A DNA stretch of 64,000 bases, taken from contig LATX02000123.1 in NCBI GenBank assembly GCA_001466705.2, forward strand, positions 806,001-870,000, read 5' to 3'. A program made the position numbers and the translations under genes. This DNA is from Moniliophthora roreri. Its lineage: Eukaryota > Basidiomycota > Agaricomycetes > Agaricales > Marasmiaceae. Positions within the stretch are counted from its first letter, which is position 1. The number at the start of each line of letters is the position of its first letter. Under the pieces are notes generated by a model that did not search any database, had not been told where the DNA came from, and worked only from the letters and a program-made list of their open reading frames with translations. Shown piece after piece: positions 44,393-56,079 of the stretch.

Positions 44393-45883
44393 ACAATAGA
44401 ACTCCATAGCTTACTTCGGATCTCGAAATCCAACGTGCTCTTCATCTTACTGGTATTGCGCGCCATCTCGAAAGCCTTTGCCCACTCAACCACCACATCC
44501 ACCAATCTGCTTACACCTTCCTTTATGTGGTTCGCATTCAAGCAAATCCGGACCCTTTCCTTCCCTTTCGGCATAGTTGGGTACGGGATGGGATAAGCAA
44601 TGATGCTGTGACGTGTCCTGAGGTGAACGGAAAGATCGACGGCTGAAGATCCACCGGGAAGAATTGCAGGAGAGGCTCGATGGAAGGTTGGAGGTAGAGG
44701 TAGAAGTGTTATGAGAGCAACTATGGGGGAATACGCCGATAAGTTCAAGACATCGTTCTCGTCTGGTAGAGCAGCAATCAACAAAGTTTCCATTCGGATA
44801 CTTTCCTGCCTCAGTCTTCCGGACAGTGTCTTCAGGAACCATTGACTTGCTCCTAGTACTTTTCAGGCCTGACGCTCTACGGTTCCATCTTGAGGCATAC
44901 CGAATGAGCACGAGGCGGCAATGACGCTGAGCTGGGAAAGGGTTGTCGTGTAGATGAGATGCCGGGCGTAGTTGGTCAGGTACTTCGCTACAAGAGGCAT
45001 TGTCAATACGACAGCTGTCGGAAGGTCAAACGTCAGTGAGGCAATTCTCTACCCTATCAAAGTTAACCGATACTTACCACCTCCAGCAGCCAATACTTTG
45101 CCGAACGTGCATAACCGAGCAAGGATTCTCGGGTGGCCCTCCAATCCTTCCAGTGCCATCCTTCCGCGGCCTTGGGGTCCGCATACTCCAGCGACATAGG
45201 CTTCATCGACGATCATACAAGCGTTTCCCAATGGAACAGTTCTTCTAGAATTTCGATCATCGACCTCAGTGGCGCGACGCTCCCTTCCATGCTGTAGGGG
45301 CTCTCCACGGCTAGAAATAGGGATCATCTCTCCGTTTTCAGTCGAAAACCAACGGTTCCGGACAGATCACCGTCTGCTAACTCCTCGTACAGGGGGAATT
45401 CCAGGGCACTTCGGAGTGCCGGCATACTGTTATGGGCAAAGATGACTCGCCTGTCTGCACGGCATCCGGATCCAAGCCCGTCGTGGACGCTAGCGTAGGT
45501 ATTCATCGTATACGACAACATCGCCAGACTGTGATACCGTGGAGAACAGACTGACACTGGCGTCATAACCTAAATTGAAGAGAAGGGCTCCTCCCTTTTC
45601 GTGTCTAAAGGAGGAGGGCAACTTATCCTCTAGACTGCTATGGACCTCTGTGTTAACCAGGAGGCGTGAACCGTCTGCACCGATGATATGGGGACACGGT
45701 TGGTTCCGAGTACTTAGGTGAGTACGGAATTAGGCGAGTGGGATAGGGAAAGGAAGTCGTTAGAGATGAAGTACGTGTATGAGGCAGGAACGTTTGGTTG
45801 CAGGAAATCGAGAAGAACATTTCGTTTGGCTCGAGATTCAAGTTTCTCCTCAAGCGCGACGTTCAAAATGCGATGGTAGACAT
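44393..45883 (-). pseudogene. Alpha-oxoamine synthase, copy 4, disrupted
   Basis: The start codon at 45883 is kept (homologous to MSTVN), but the frame breaks within a few codons. More shifts follow around 45.7, 45.5 and 45.24 kb, and again near 44.86-44.81 kb in the second exon. The active-site block reads MIVDEAYVAGVCGPQGRG: the conserved His of DEAH is Tyr and the Tyr before GPQ is Cys. TFGKVLAAGG still has the lysine. The usual stop after RSRL is lost (TAG to TGG), so the last frame continues to 44329. The intron borders near 45.08-45.02 kb are still recognisable. This is the decayed partner of copy 3. Confidence 0.85.
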
Positions 45884-46726
45884 TTGTCAGTCGAGAAATG
45901 AGGAACCTTTTTGCGATTTTCGACGTCTAATATTGTTCTTTTAAAGGTTATGAAATTATTCGCTAGGCACGCAGTTTATTTGAAGTTGAAAGAATGGGTA
46001 CTATGGTCAGCCCACCAGATGCTATTACAGGCGTGGATGCTCAATCAAGCACAGACAGCCCTCATCTAGCGAGTGGGGCCTCTTGACTATCGGCGCTGAT
46101 AGGCGTGAAATTCGAACAGTTTTCCATCCCATTGAACGTCATGACCTCCTGTCCAACATGATGCGTGATGGCTCATACCCAATAGCGACTTGGGTTGAAT
46201 TGAAGTTTGGGGCTTGTACTGGGTCTTCGCTGCGGAAACAATAAGCGCCAGATAAACGTCATTTCTCAATACATTATTTACTCCAAGGCACAGTCGCCTG
46301 GATTCAGACGAGATACGGGCTCACCTCTTTGGAGTACCTGGCTGCTTGAGATATTACTAGTATCACACGGATCCTTTCTCGTAAGTTTCATCCTTCTGCT
46401 CTCGCCCCCATTGACTGGCTTCGATCAAAGTGGGTAACCGCCGAGTGCTCCAACAGCAAACTGATTGATCAATATCGACAAATTCTTTTATGGCAGATAT
46501 AAACTTTATTCTGTTGATTTCATTTCCTTGACCGTCAAATCTAGGCATTCTCCGAATACTTCAATCAATCAGTCTAACTGGACACCGTGGGAAGACTTGC
46601 GATGAATCGCATCGTCAAGGACGAGGATCGAGCCCGCCTTGAGGGTGCGCGTTCCACGAGATCGAGATAATAGGAAGTGATGGCGAAGTAAAACTGTCAA
46701 TATTGACTTCCCTCCCAAGACTTAGG
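45884..46726. other. Shared flank of the second duplication unit
   Basis: This corresponds to the 38.16-39.0 kb region of unit A with many substitutions and deletions. No coding sequence is supported. Confidence 0.4.
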
Positions 46727-48187
46727 TATGCATACCGGTTCTATAGCCCTTTTTCCGTTTAATACCTGGGCTCTAGTCCACGTTAGTTACCCTTTGGGTA
46801 AGCATTCACCTCGTTATATCTTTCCTAGAACTGACCCTCTTCACAGACTTAAACGATGCTATATGGCAACGTATTCCGCTGTCTTTATTTCGACAGAAGC
46901 TAATCCAATTCTAGGCATGAATACTGTCCTATTCATCATGTGCATATACGTCTCGGTGTATAGTAGGGGCAAGAGCAAAGGAGTACCTATCAACAAGCCA
47001 CTTCTCGTCACGGCGATCATCCTATATACGTTGTGCACCGGTCATGTCATCAATGACTTGGATCGAGCCATCGCTGCGTTCCAGCTATGAAAACAACCCG
47101 AAAGGTGCCGCGGCATACTTTGTTCAATTGTGGGTCTGGTATAGTGTTCTCAGAGAAGCTGAATATTGCGCGAGCAAGTGAAGCTCTTTCGTATATAAGC
47201 CGTTGAGCATAGACTAATCATTCCCAATAGTTCCATAGCCGGTGCACTCTTGGTACCATGGGTCCCTGCGATGCGATAAACACTTGTCTCATTTTCAACA
47301 GGTCTACCGCTGGCTCTATATTGTATGGAATTTCAGTGTCAAGACAATTACCGGTCCCATTCTTGTACTCCTTGCTACTACCAGTCCGTCATTTGTCTTC
47401 CTCTGAATCTCACTCACTCATCAAGGAGAAGATACATATGCCGCTGACATTTACACGTGGGGTATCGCCGTCTTCGCGCTCTCTTTGCTACTCAATCTCA
47501 TCGTCACTAGTCTTATTGGTGGGCTCTAAAACTACCACATCGCCTATTTCACCTCCCTGCTAACATGCGTCGCTGCATAGCTGGGCGTCTCTGGTGGTGC
47601 GGAAAAAGAGTGGCGGCGACCCTTGGTCCGCAAATATAGCCAGGCCATGGGCACCATGTACGTCTAATTGGGATGAAGTTGGTGCTTGTATTCAAAATCT
47701 TTTGCAGTGTTGAATCTGGGGCCATTTACTCGGTCTCGGTCTGCATCTTCATAGTACTGATTACCTATGCTACAAAGACGAACGGTGTGGTGAGTATCAG
47801 AGAATCCCGTGGTTTTGTTATTTCTATTGAATATCGGTTCATTGAACCAGTACACTGCATATAATGCTTTGGCACAAGTGGTGGTAAGTCTACTCTTCAG
47901 AAGTTAACGCACTCCCAGCCTAACTTGTATTTGAGGGAATAAACTCGGTTCTCATCATTGTTCGCACTGGTCTCGGGCTGCCCGCCCATGGTACCACATA
48001 TCGGGCAGCCACAAGGAACATAGACACCCTGTTCAGCTCTGGACGGAGTCGGAGCCAGCGTTCGGATGCAAATTCGGGAGTGTACGTTCACCGTGTCACG
48101 CAGATGCAGTCTGATGAAGGACACGAGGAGGCCGACAGACTTGACGACATTTCACAACCTTCAAAGCGGAAGGTCGAGCACGTCTGA
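46715..48187 (+). pseudogene. Seven-helix membrane protein, copy 4, disrupted
   Basis: Several exons are recognisable: GMNTVLFIMCIYVSV, LVTAIILYTLCTGHVI, GIAVFALSLLLNLIVTSLI and SGAIYSVSVCIFIVLITY, then a tail ending KRKVEHV. The start is lost: where copies 3 and 5 have ATGATTCAAGAC, this copy has TCCCTCCCAAGAC. In the exon that should read AAFISYENN, two bases are missing, giving a frameshift and a stop (AAFQL). The part that should encode the CGYRAVWGF loop is deleted. Together these make it a pseudogene. Confidence 0.8.
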
Positions 48188-48448
48188 GGAGCTGTCATAG
48201 CGATGGTCGGCGGCTTTTGCTCGACTCGTTCGGGGGAGTATGATCGTATATTTCCTGTTTCATCTCGATGACTATACATATTCGTAAATTACGTGCTACT
48301 CTCCCAAGCAATCTCCACACCCACATAAGTCTGAGGTCTGAGTATACTACTTGTAGGTTGGAATCCGGCATTTGCCGACAGCAATTCGCTGGCCTTCAGG
48401 TTTCCATGTTATGGGCCATTGTGGGCCACCGCCTGACTCTGACTTGAG

Positions 48449-48600
48449 AGCCTCTTCTTGAATAATGCGAGTATTCCCGTGTTGTTCAGAAGTGGATGAT
48501 GCCGGGAGGCTCGTCGAGCCAAAGAACGAGTACCAAGGGAAGCGCCACGATGTTAGCCTTCCCACTGAAAGATCCTTGTGATGATTAGCTGACGATATCA
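48449..48600 (+). pseudogene. Remnant of a P450 C-terminus
   Basis: GAGCCTCTTCTTGAAT, GTGGATGATGCCGGGAGGCT and GTCGAGCCAAAGAACGAGTA are shared with 43660-43800 in the intact P450. Everything upstream, including the heme cysteine region, is missing. The short distance to the preceding seven-helix pseudogene shows an internal deletion in unit B. Confidence 0.8.
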
Positions 48601-48730
48601 AGTGTTGGGTCAGCCAAATCATTTGCTTATAACTCGGCCATGTACTATAAATAGTCTGTAAATGCAAGAATCATTTTGACACGTCAAGCTCGCAGACCAA
48701 CATCACAGCAACTCTCTGGCGTCAGGAAAC

Positions 48731-50619
48731 ATGCAAGGTGCTTCTCAAAGTTGTCATCGTAACACTGACGAGTTGCGAGCGGCATCTAATCTCTGGTCCT
48801 CTGCTGGCCTCCCAGCATTCTATCTTGAGCATTTGAAACTCGAGCAATCTCCCGACATTCATCTCAACTCGTCTTTCAAGCTTGGAAATGCAGCTCAGGT
48901 GTCTTTATTTGACGTGTGTCTCGATGATTCTTCAAGCTGACAGTATTATCCTCTTCAGACCACAATCGGACTTTCCGGCCTCTCTGCTGCTCTATTTCAC
49001 CAACTTCGAACTGGCACTGAACAAGATGTTTCTGTGAAGGCTAGGCACGCTGTTATCGAATTTCGTATGTTTTCTTTGGGACATCGTTGACACTAATAAA
49101 TATGTTTACTCAAATTCTTCTGGCAGATAGCGAAGCTTTCTATAATCTCAATGGCAAACCTCCTGGATCAATATGGGACTCGATAGCTGGCATATACAAG
49201 ACAAAAGACGATGGATTTGTGCGGCTTCATACCAATTTTCCCCAGTACGCATTCTCCCACCTCTTTTTCTTCGATCCACTCATTTTCCAGCTAGTCATCG
49301 TAAAGGACTTCTCGACATTCTCGGGATTGAAGACACACCAGAAGTTACTCGAAACCGCGTTCAAGAAGCTTTACTTTCGTGGAATGCTTTAGATTTCGAA
49401 GAAGCTGCCGGGAACAAAGGGATGTGTGCCTTTGCGGTGCGTTCGTTTGAACAATGGGATGCGACTCCTATGGCGAAAGCATTGAGGGAAACACTACCTG
49501 TGTATATCCGGAAGATTGGAGATGCTCCGAAGCGCGTAGTCGACGAGTCATTGAGAGGGACATTAATGCACCCTCTGCAGGGAATCAAAGTTTTAGACCT
49601 GAGTCGAGTATTGGCGGGACCGGTTGCAGGAAGGACTCTGGCTGGTACGTCGTCTGTACATGTGCTTCTGATGTCTGTCGAACGACTGAATCCTGATATT
49701 CTTGCCTGGTACGTAGCCCACGGTGCTGATGTGCTACTCGTCACTTCGCCCAACCTCTCTGATCTGCCAAACTTGGATGTCGACACGTCAAGAGGAAAAC
49801 GCACTACGCAACTAGATCTAAACCGCTCAGAAGACCGCGAGAAGCTCACAACCTTGGTCGGGAATGCCGACGTATTTCTTCAAGCATATCGACCAGGCGG
49901 CCTGGAAGGAAAAGGCTTTGGAGTTGAACAACTTGTTGGTATGAAGGGCGGACGGATGCACGGGATTGTTTGCGCAAATCTATGTGCCTGGGGTTGGGAA
50001 GGTCCGTGGAAGGATCGTAGAGGCGTGAGTGTCGTTGTCCTCATGTCGATGGCACCCTCTCACCATCTCATATGAATAGTTTGATTCTCTAGTCCAATCA
50101 GCCACTGGACTTAACATTGCGGAAGCTGAAGCACATGCGGAGTTTATTGGGCCAAGTAAGAATACAGAAAGGTCGCTGAAACCCAAACCTTTCCCAGTGC
50201 AAGCCTTGGATCACGTAGCTGGATACCTCCTGGCATTCGGCATCAACGCTGCCTTGTGCAAGACCATTATCGTGCATATATCGCGTTTGCTCTTTGTGAA
50301 TCCTGAACTAATCTACAATTAACAGGAGGGTGGCTCATGGGAAGTTTGTGTATCACTCGCTGCCGTAGGGCAATGGGTACGGTCTTTGGGTCGCGCAAAG
50401 CCGGAGTATGCGTTTGGCAGAGCAAAACCATTACCTCAGCCGCAGTCTGAGGAAATTCGGGATCTTTCGGTCGAGTGGAAGCAGTCGAACGGATCGGGAA
50501 GGATTACAGCCATTCGTCACGCTGCTATTATGTCAAAGACGCCTGTTAGACATGGTAGAGAAGGGGAACCTGGGGCGCCGTTAGTGTTGAATGCTCATGG
50601 CCCCGTGTGGGAGGTCTGA
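48731..50619 (+). CDS. Class III CoA-transferase (CaiB/BaiF family)
   Basis: This enzyme class moves CoA between carboxylic acids through an aspartyl-CoA thioester. Exons 48731-48898, 48959-49064, 49127-49244, 49295-49644, 49717-50024, 50080-50271 and 50326-50619 join to 511 residues. Recognisable parts are an N-terminal segment (FYNLNGKPPGSIWDSIAGIY, GFVRLHTNFP) and the core motif KVLDLSRVLAGPVAGRTLA, in frame with AHGADVLLVTSP. LNRSEDREKL, ADVFLQAYRPGGLEGKGFG and DHVAGYLLAFG follow. Fungal members of this length have a partial N-terminal repeat before the core. Its start lies at the end of the duplicated block, and a remnant of its first exon seems to exist near 44015. The acyl substrate cannot be told from sequence. 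Confidence 0.88.
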
Positions 50620-51602
50620 TAATTCTATGGATGTTTTGGGTACCATGCTCATACACTCGAGGGTTGATTCGACAGCAAGAGAACCAATGTTATACTCAAT
50701 TCATGGTACGAGAAACAAATGCATCAAGTACCATTAGCACGGTTTCAACTACTATGGAGACTCGGTGATGGATGCGAACAGTGATATTTCTTATGGAACG
50801 TCGTGCAGTAAATCGTCAAGCAACAGCTGCATAGGACCTTGTCCACTCGCGGAAGCTATTTCAGAGCTCTATTCACTCCGAGGCGAACAATCATCCTGAT
50901 ACTTGACTTTCCCTTGCCCCGAGTTCTTCAGACGACCGCATCTCTTTGGAGCGACTAATTCGTTCACTTTGGACCCTGAGAGCTGATCCTCATACAGTTT
51001 CACCTGACTTCGCTTCCTCGAAGATCGGATTTGCCAGCTTTCAAGTTTAAATAAGGCTCCTTGACACCGCGTAAGTAGCTGATGCTTTTGGTAGCAAGAA
51101 TCAAACCTTAATAAGTTTGCTTCTAGTATCTCAAGATCTCCCCGACAACCCCAGTGAAACACGTTATGTAGTTTTGATATAGGTGATGGCCATTTCGTTA
51201 TACCATGCGGCTACGCTCTGGAACCCCGAGAACGCAGGAGTTACGAGTATCGAGAGCTGTAATTTTATGGTGAGTCTCAATCGATCCATCATGTTTGGTG
51301 AATTCCATATGCAGGTGCTTGCGCTTTTACGGTTGCGATCACTTCCGTATCTTGTTGAGTTACCGGTCTTGAGAAAATCGGATGTTCTGGACGCGATATA
51401 ATACCGACTGAGTGGTGTCTTCGTATCAACATCAATGGGGTTGCACCTTGCTCCGACTTCTCTTCCCGCGATTCGGACATGAATCACAGGGCCAATGATT
51501 GACGCTCGAGTATTTGCACAGGTCTCCATTATCCAAAGCATTCATAAACTCTTCTTTTGTAGCCCTTTCAGACATTGTCATTACACCTCGAGATCCGCCA
51601 CT
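50620..51602. other. Intergenic region upstream of seven-helix copy 5
   Basis: A minus-strand frame at 51541-51164 is open for 125 codons without family features. 51430-51600 matches the upstream region of the copy at 40039. Nothing else was recognised. Confidence 0.4.
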
Positions 51603-53176
51603 ATGATTCAAGACATTGGCCATACGAAGGTACGCTCATCTACTTCCTGAAATCCTTCCGTCTAATTTCTGTGTTCTAGTCCCTACTGGTTGCCCTATGG
51701 GTACGTAATCATCCTGTTTCTCCTTTACTGGAATCCTGACCTTGTGTCCATTTATTGAGACTCAAACAGTGCTATACGGTGAAGTACCTAGTGTTCCCCA
51801 TCTTCACTGAAACTAAATGGGTTTAGGCATGAATACTGTCCTGTTTATCATGTGCATATACGTCTTGATACATGGAAGAGGCAACAGTGAAAAAATGCGT
51901 ATCAACAAGCCGCTTTTCGCCACGGCGATAGTCATGTATACGCTTTGCACTGCTCATGTTATCAATGACTTGGGTCAAGCCATCGCCGCCTTTATCAGCT
52001 ATGACGACGTCCCGAATGGTGCTGAGTTGTACTACAACGAACTCTGGATCTGGAGTAGTATCCTCAGGCAAGCTATATATTGCACGAATAAGTAAGGTTT
52101 TTCGACGAACGAGTCATCGAATGTCGACTGATTTTGCTCATCAGCATGGTGGCAGATGCCCTTCTTGTAGGTTTTATTTTCATACTGTAACACAGTTGAC
52201 TTACTACAGGCAGGTCTACCGTCTTTACCTTGTGTGGAATTGTTACGTCAAGATCATTATTGGTCCCATTCTTCTGCTCCTTGCTACTACCGGTTTGTCG
52301 CGCCTTTTCCACCGAAATCATTGACTAATCAAGCACTCAGCATGTGGATATCGTGCTGTATGGGGGTTCAGCAATACCGAGCAAGGGGAGAATACCTACG
52401 CTGCTGACATCTATACGTGGGGTATCGCCTTGTTCGCTCTCTCTTTGCTTCTCAATCTCATCGTCACTGGTCTTATCGGTAAGTGTAAAGGCAATGCATC
52501 ATTTCACCTGGTAACATGTCATTGTATAGCTGGGCGTCTTTGGTGGTGCGGAAAGAGAATGGCGGCGACCCTTGGTCATAGGCACAGCCGCAAGTACAGT
52601 CGGGCCATGGCTATCATGTACGTCTGATTGGACTGGTGTTACGGTTGCCTACTTTACTGAAAGCCTTTACAGAGTCGAATCTGGGGCCATTTATTCTGTG
52701 TGTGTGTTCATAGTGCTGATTACCTATGCCACGAAGACGAACGGTGTGGTGAGTATCGAAGAATCCCGAAACTATTGCACCTGTTGACTTTTGGCGCATT
52801 GAACTAGTACATTGCATATGATGCTCTGGCGCAGATCATGGTGAGCACTTGTATCTCAACGCCTAGCACATGTACATTCTATTGATTCAAACTCATAATC
52901 AAGGCATTGAATCCATTCCTCATCATTGTTCGCGTCGGTCTTGGGTTGAATGCGCATGATACCACATATCAAACGACCATGAGGAAGACCGATACCATCT
53001 TCAGCTCTGAACGGGGTCGGAGTCAGCGTTCGGATGCACATTCAGTAGTGCATGTTCACCGTGTCACGCAGATGAGGTCTGACGAGGGGCATGAGGACGC
53101 CGAAGAGCTTGACGACATTTCCCAAGTGTCCAAGCAGAAGGTTTCGAAATATTCCAAGCCTTCCGAGGAGGTATAA
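51603..53176 (+). CDS. Seven-helix fungal membrane protein, copy 5 (subfamily 2)
   Basis: This is an intact member of the subfamily found at 40039-41560. It starts with the short exons MIQDIGHTK, SLLVALW and TQTVLY. Helices are seen at MNTVLFIMCIYVLIHG, FATAIVMYTLCTAHVI, the VYRLYLVWN exon, IIIGPILLLLATT, IALFALSLLLNLIVTGLI, SGAIYSVCVFIVLITYATK and LNPFLIIVRVGLGLNAHD. The C-terminus is longer than in copy 3 and acidic then basic (DEGHEDAEELDDIS, then KQKVSKYSKPSEEV). Every exon join keeps frame. No AOS or P450 follows, so this copy came from a duplication of the seven-helix gene with its promoter only. Confidence 0.77.
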
Positions 53177-54360
53177 ATGCGGCAGTTTCATTCACGGAAT
53201 GTCGTGGTCTTTCGGAATTGTTACCCAGTTGTTACCTGTCGTGTAGATGTATGTATTATGCACTTGTATCTGCGAAACCTTTATCCCCAAGAGCGGAGCC
53301 TTTTAACGTGCACTTGGTCCCCCTCTTAGACGAGAGGTACAAGCCCGGGGCCCGCGGCAAGGGAGCACGAGGAATCCAATGCAAGGACACCCTCCCCGGG
53401 AGACGGAAAGAACTGGCTTGATGTTGACCAAGGAAGTTCGAAGTGTTGAAACGGCTGGTGAAGTGTAGATTCTGCGTGGTGAGAATGAGATGCAATAGAC
53501 CTGTTGATCTCTTGTTCCGGTAGCGAGCTTGACCTGTGTTAAAACTTGAGTGCTTAAGCACTTAATTGCCAGCAACCGATATCTTGAAATCCGGCATCCG
53601 ATTTTGAGAGAGAGGGGAGGCAACACCTTGAGTATTTGACGATCTAGAATCTGCGAGAACTCGAAGAGGAATGAACAAGCGATGGATCTACCAGATGATT
53701 GACGAAAGAAATATCAAGAGCTCGTTTACCCAGGATTGGCAGCGGTTGCAAAGGAAGTCAGCACGACTTGCATCAAGTTGTGAGCGAGATCCGGCATCCG
53801 ACGAGCTAGCGTTAGCACTGGGCGAGTCGAGTTTGAAAGCAAGAGTAATCCTCGATGCACCGTGTTGTGGTCTCAAGGTGAGTCCTTATGTACGCGGAAG
53901 TTGCCCTTGTCGTCGAGAACCAGAGAAAGTAGAACCAGGGGGGCTGTAGTGCTTACGATGAACAAGGGTCAAGCCTGTTAGGCTTTTATATCTTCATGTC
54001 ATACACCAAATGGGCCAAACGACATCCCTCCGGCGTCCGCCCACAGTAAACCAACATGATTGACACAGGGGAGGACTAAAACATAACCATTATAGGATGG
54101 CGGAACCAGAGTTGACACCAGCAAAGTGACAGTTGTCATATCGTGGGTCCACATTGGTCCACATTCACATTGTGCCCCATTTTGGATAAGTGACCGTACG
54201 GTGTAGGTTGCTTCATGCTGTTGGTTGGGAGTGCGCATAAGCGCTCGGAAGATCAGTGACTGCGAGCGGCCTGATTCACGCATGCGGTGTTGCATAGGGC
54301 ATGTTGTGGGTCATGTACTGGCACATATGAAAGAGAAGCGAAAGCGTATGTATAGAGAAA
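53177..54360. other. Intergenic region, nothing recognised
   Basis: Open frames on both strands at 53218-53626 and 53671-53949 overlap each other and show no domain features. A C/G-rich stretch (CCCGGGGCCCGCGGC) lies near 53345. I see no gene that I can support. Confidence 0.4.
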
Positions 54361-54898
54361 TCATGCGATAAGCGACACAACACCACCCGCTTCCTTGATT
54401 TTCTTCCTGTGAATCCAATCAGCATCCTACCGGCCACTTAAATACACGAGGACACTCACTCGGCCAACTTTGAGACGAACCTCGCCTTGACAATGCAAGG
54501 TTTTTGAGGGAGTTGACCATTGCCCAAGACCTTTCCGTACCCGTGTCTTAAGGTGTCAATAACAGGGACCAAGTCACCGGATTGGCTGGCTTGTTCAGCG
54601 GGGACGAGCGACCAGAGTTTGTCGACGTTGATAATGGGTCTCCAGTACTGGTTGCGGGTGAGGTGGAAGTACCTCATACCGACTTTACCAAAGTAACCAG
54701 GATGGTACTTGTCAAAGTTGGTTCTGGGTCAAGTATTAGCATAGGTCAAAGAACGCATATGTCGAGCGCGCACCTGTGGTGATGTTGACCACCAGCCAAA
54801 CCTCTACCACCAGGGTGCTTGCGGTGCTTTCCTACTCTTCCGTGACCAGCGGAGACGTGTCCACGGTGCTTGCGTGTGTTGCTGAACCGAGTCGGCAT
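54361..54898 (-). CDS. RPL28: 60S ribosomal protein L28 (uL15)
   Basis: Protein uL15 of the large cytosolic ribosomal subunit. It starts at 54898 ([20 protein letters not shown]), with the basic [11 protein letters not shown] and the HHHR turn at the first splice. The middle exon reads [28 protein letters not shown] and ends FVSKLAE. A short third exon, [14 protein letters not shown], ends at the TGA (54361-54363). Total about 144 residues, close to the family length of 148-149. Two introns, both with GT-AG borders. It is divergent from RPB11, with about 610 bp between the start codons. Confidence 0.95.
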
Positions 54899-55508
54899 TT
54901 TTTATGAGGTCTGCAAAGTGCATCCAAACTTCAATCAGCGAATCCATCCGCAAATCGCAAGCAAAATCATCCAAAACATCAACAGAACGCAGAGAGTGGG
55001 TGTTTAAAGAGAATTTGAAGATACTGACCTTGAGGAGAGGGACGATGGTCTTGTGTTGCTCGTCGCCGGCGATGGTGTTGATACGGTTCTGCCTCCCAGA
55101 GCGGAGTTGGAATTCGACCGTGGGAACTTCTGGGTAAGCATACCGCGAAATTCGACTGTAAGTCTGAAGATTTATTTCTGTTCAATCTTCTCAACCTTTG
55201 ACTTGTCAGGTAAGTTCTGTGGTCTTGTTTCGCGGTTAACATGCATGGCTTTATGATCATTCTTCCTCTTCACCTTTTTTTCGAGCAACGAGAATTCGTG
55301 CTGACACGTCGTTGGCTGGCTTTATCAGGTCGTCCAGGTGAGTATTGACCCCACTGTCTTTTAAATGATTATACCTATTCTGTACGTCCGAGTGCTACGA
55401 GGACGATTCTCCAATACACATGCATGGCTTTATGATTCCTTTTCCTTCCTGTACCTTTTTCGCGCGACTCGACATTAACGGTGGTCCTCAGGTATCCATT
55501 ATCCAACC
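54899..55508. promoter_or_regulatory. Divergent promoter region of RPL28 and RPB11 with a repeated 19-bp motif
   Basis: ACATGCATGGCTTTATGAT occurs at 55239-55257 and again, identical, at 55418-55436, in the same orientation and about 180 bp apart. Each copy is followed by a T/C-rich stretch (TTCCTCTTCACC and TTCCTTCCTGTACC) ending in TTTTTTCG-like runs. Repetition of the unit with its pyrimidine tract suggests a regulatory element shared by, or duplicated between, the two genes. Part of the region may be a 5' untranslated intron of RPL28. Confidence 0.5.
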
Positions 55509-56079
55509 ATGAATCAACCTAATCGCTATGAACTCTTCGTCCTTGACGATGGTGAACGACCGTGTGTACCCTGTCAACTGTTATTCATCCGACTCGTTGA
55601 TGCTTACCTTTCCGCCTTCCAGAGTCGAAGTAACAGAAGACACCAAGATACCCAACGCAGCCACCATTAAAATCGTCAAACAGGATCATACGCTCGCTGG
55701 GATGCTCCGAGCCCAACTACTCTCTATGCCTCAAGTCCTCTTTGCTGGGTACAAAGTCCCACATCCTCTACACCCGTATTTTATCATAAAGATCCAGACG
55801 GACGGAAGTATTACGCCTGAAGCGATTTTGGAACAGGCTGCCTTGAAAGTGCGGCATCTCTCTTTCCTAATATTGATGGAAGAGACTAACCCATATCCAC
55901 AGGTCATCGGTACCCTCGCATCCCTCGAAGCAAAATTCAAGCGAGAGTTTTCATTCAAAGAAGTCGATCCACTTGGTACAGGTGCTGTTGGAAGCGTGGC
56001 TCCAAATGTGGGAGAAGACCCCTATGGTGCGCCTGCCTGGGGGCAGAGTGCAGGGACGAAAGATTATTTGGATTTCTAG
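55509..56079 (+). CDS. RPB11: RNA polymerase II subunit RPB11
   Basis: RPB11 pairs with RPB3 to form the alpha-like assembly platform of RNA polymerase II in the nucleus. Exons 55509-55561, 55623-55848 and 55903-56079 give 151 residues. The start MNQPNRYELFVLDDGERP, then VEVTEDTKIPNAATIKIVKQ, HTLAGMLRAQLL and VLFAGYKVPHPLHPYF are the family core. IGTLASLEAKFKREF closes the fold. The C-terminal tail of about 35 residues (Gly-rich, ending GTKDYLDF) is longer than in yeast but common in mushrooms. All splice sites are GT-AG. The gene appears intact. Confidence 0.95.

Larger units (their letters stand above)
36550..48750. repeat. Direct segmental duplication: unit A ~36.55-44.07 kb, unit B ~44.2-48.75 kb
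   Basis: Gene order and noncoding sequence repeat: AOS (38154-36670 / 45883-44393), shared flank (GATGCTATT words at 38289 / 46018), seven-helix gene (40039 / 46727), P450 (41911-43901 / remnant 48449-48600), and a CCAGGTGCTTCTCAAGG-type boundary (44015 / 48733). Unit B is shorter because most of the P450 and about 1 kb upstream of its seven-helix gene are missing. All three genes of unit B are broken, while all three of unit A look intact. Confidence 0.8.

Noticed and set aside
53218..53949. Coding genes on either strand at 53.2-53.9 kb
   Set aside because: Frames overlap on both strands, have no domain features and show no splice pattern or duplicate that would support them.
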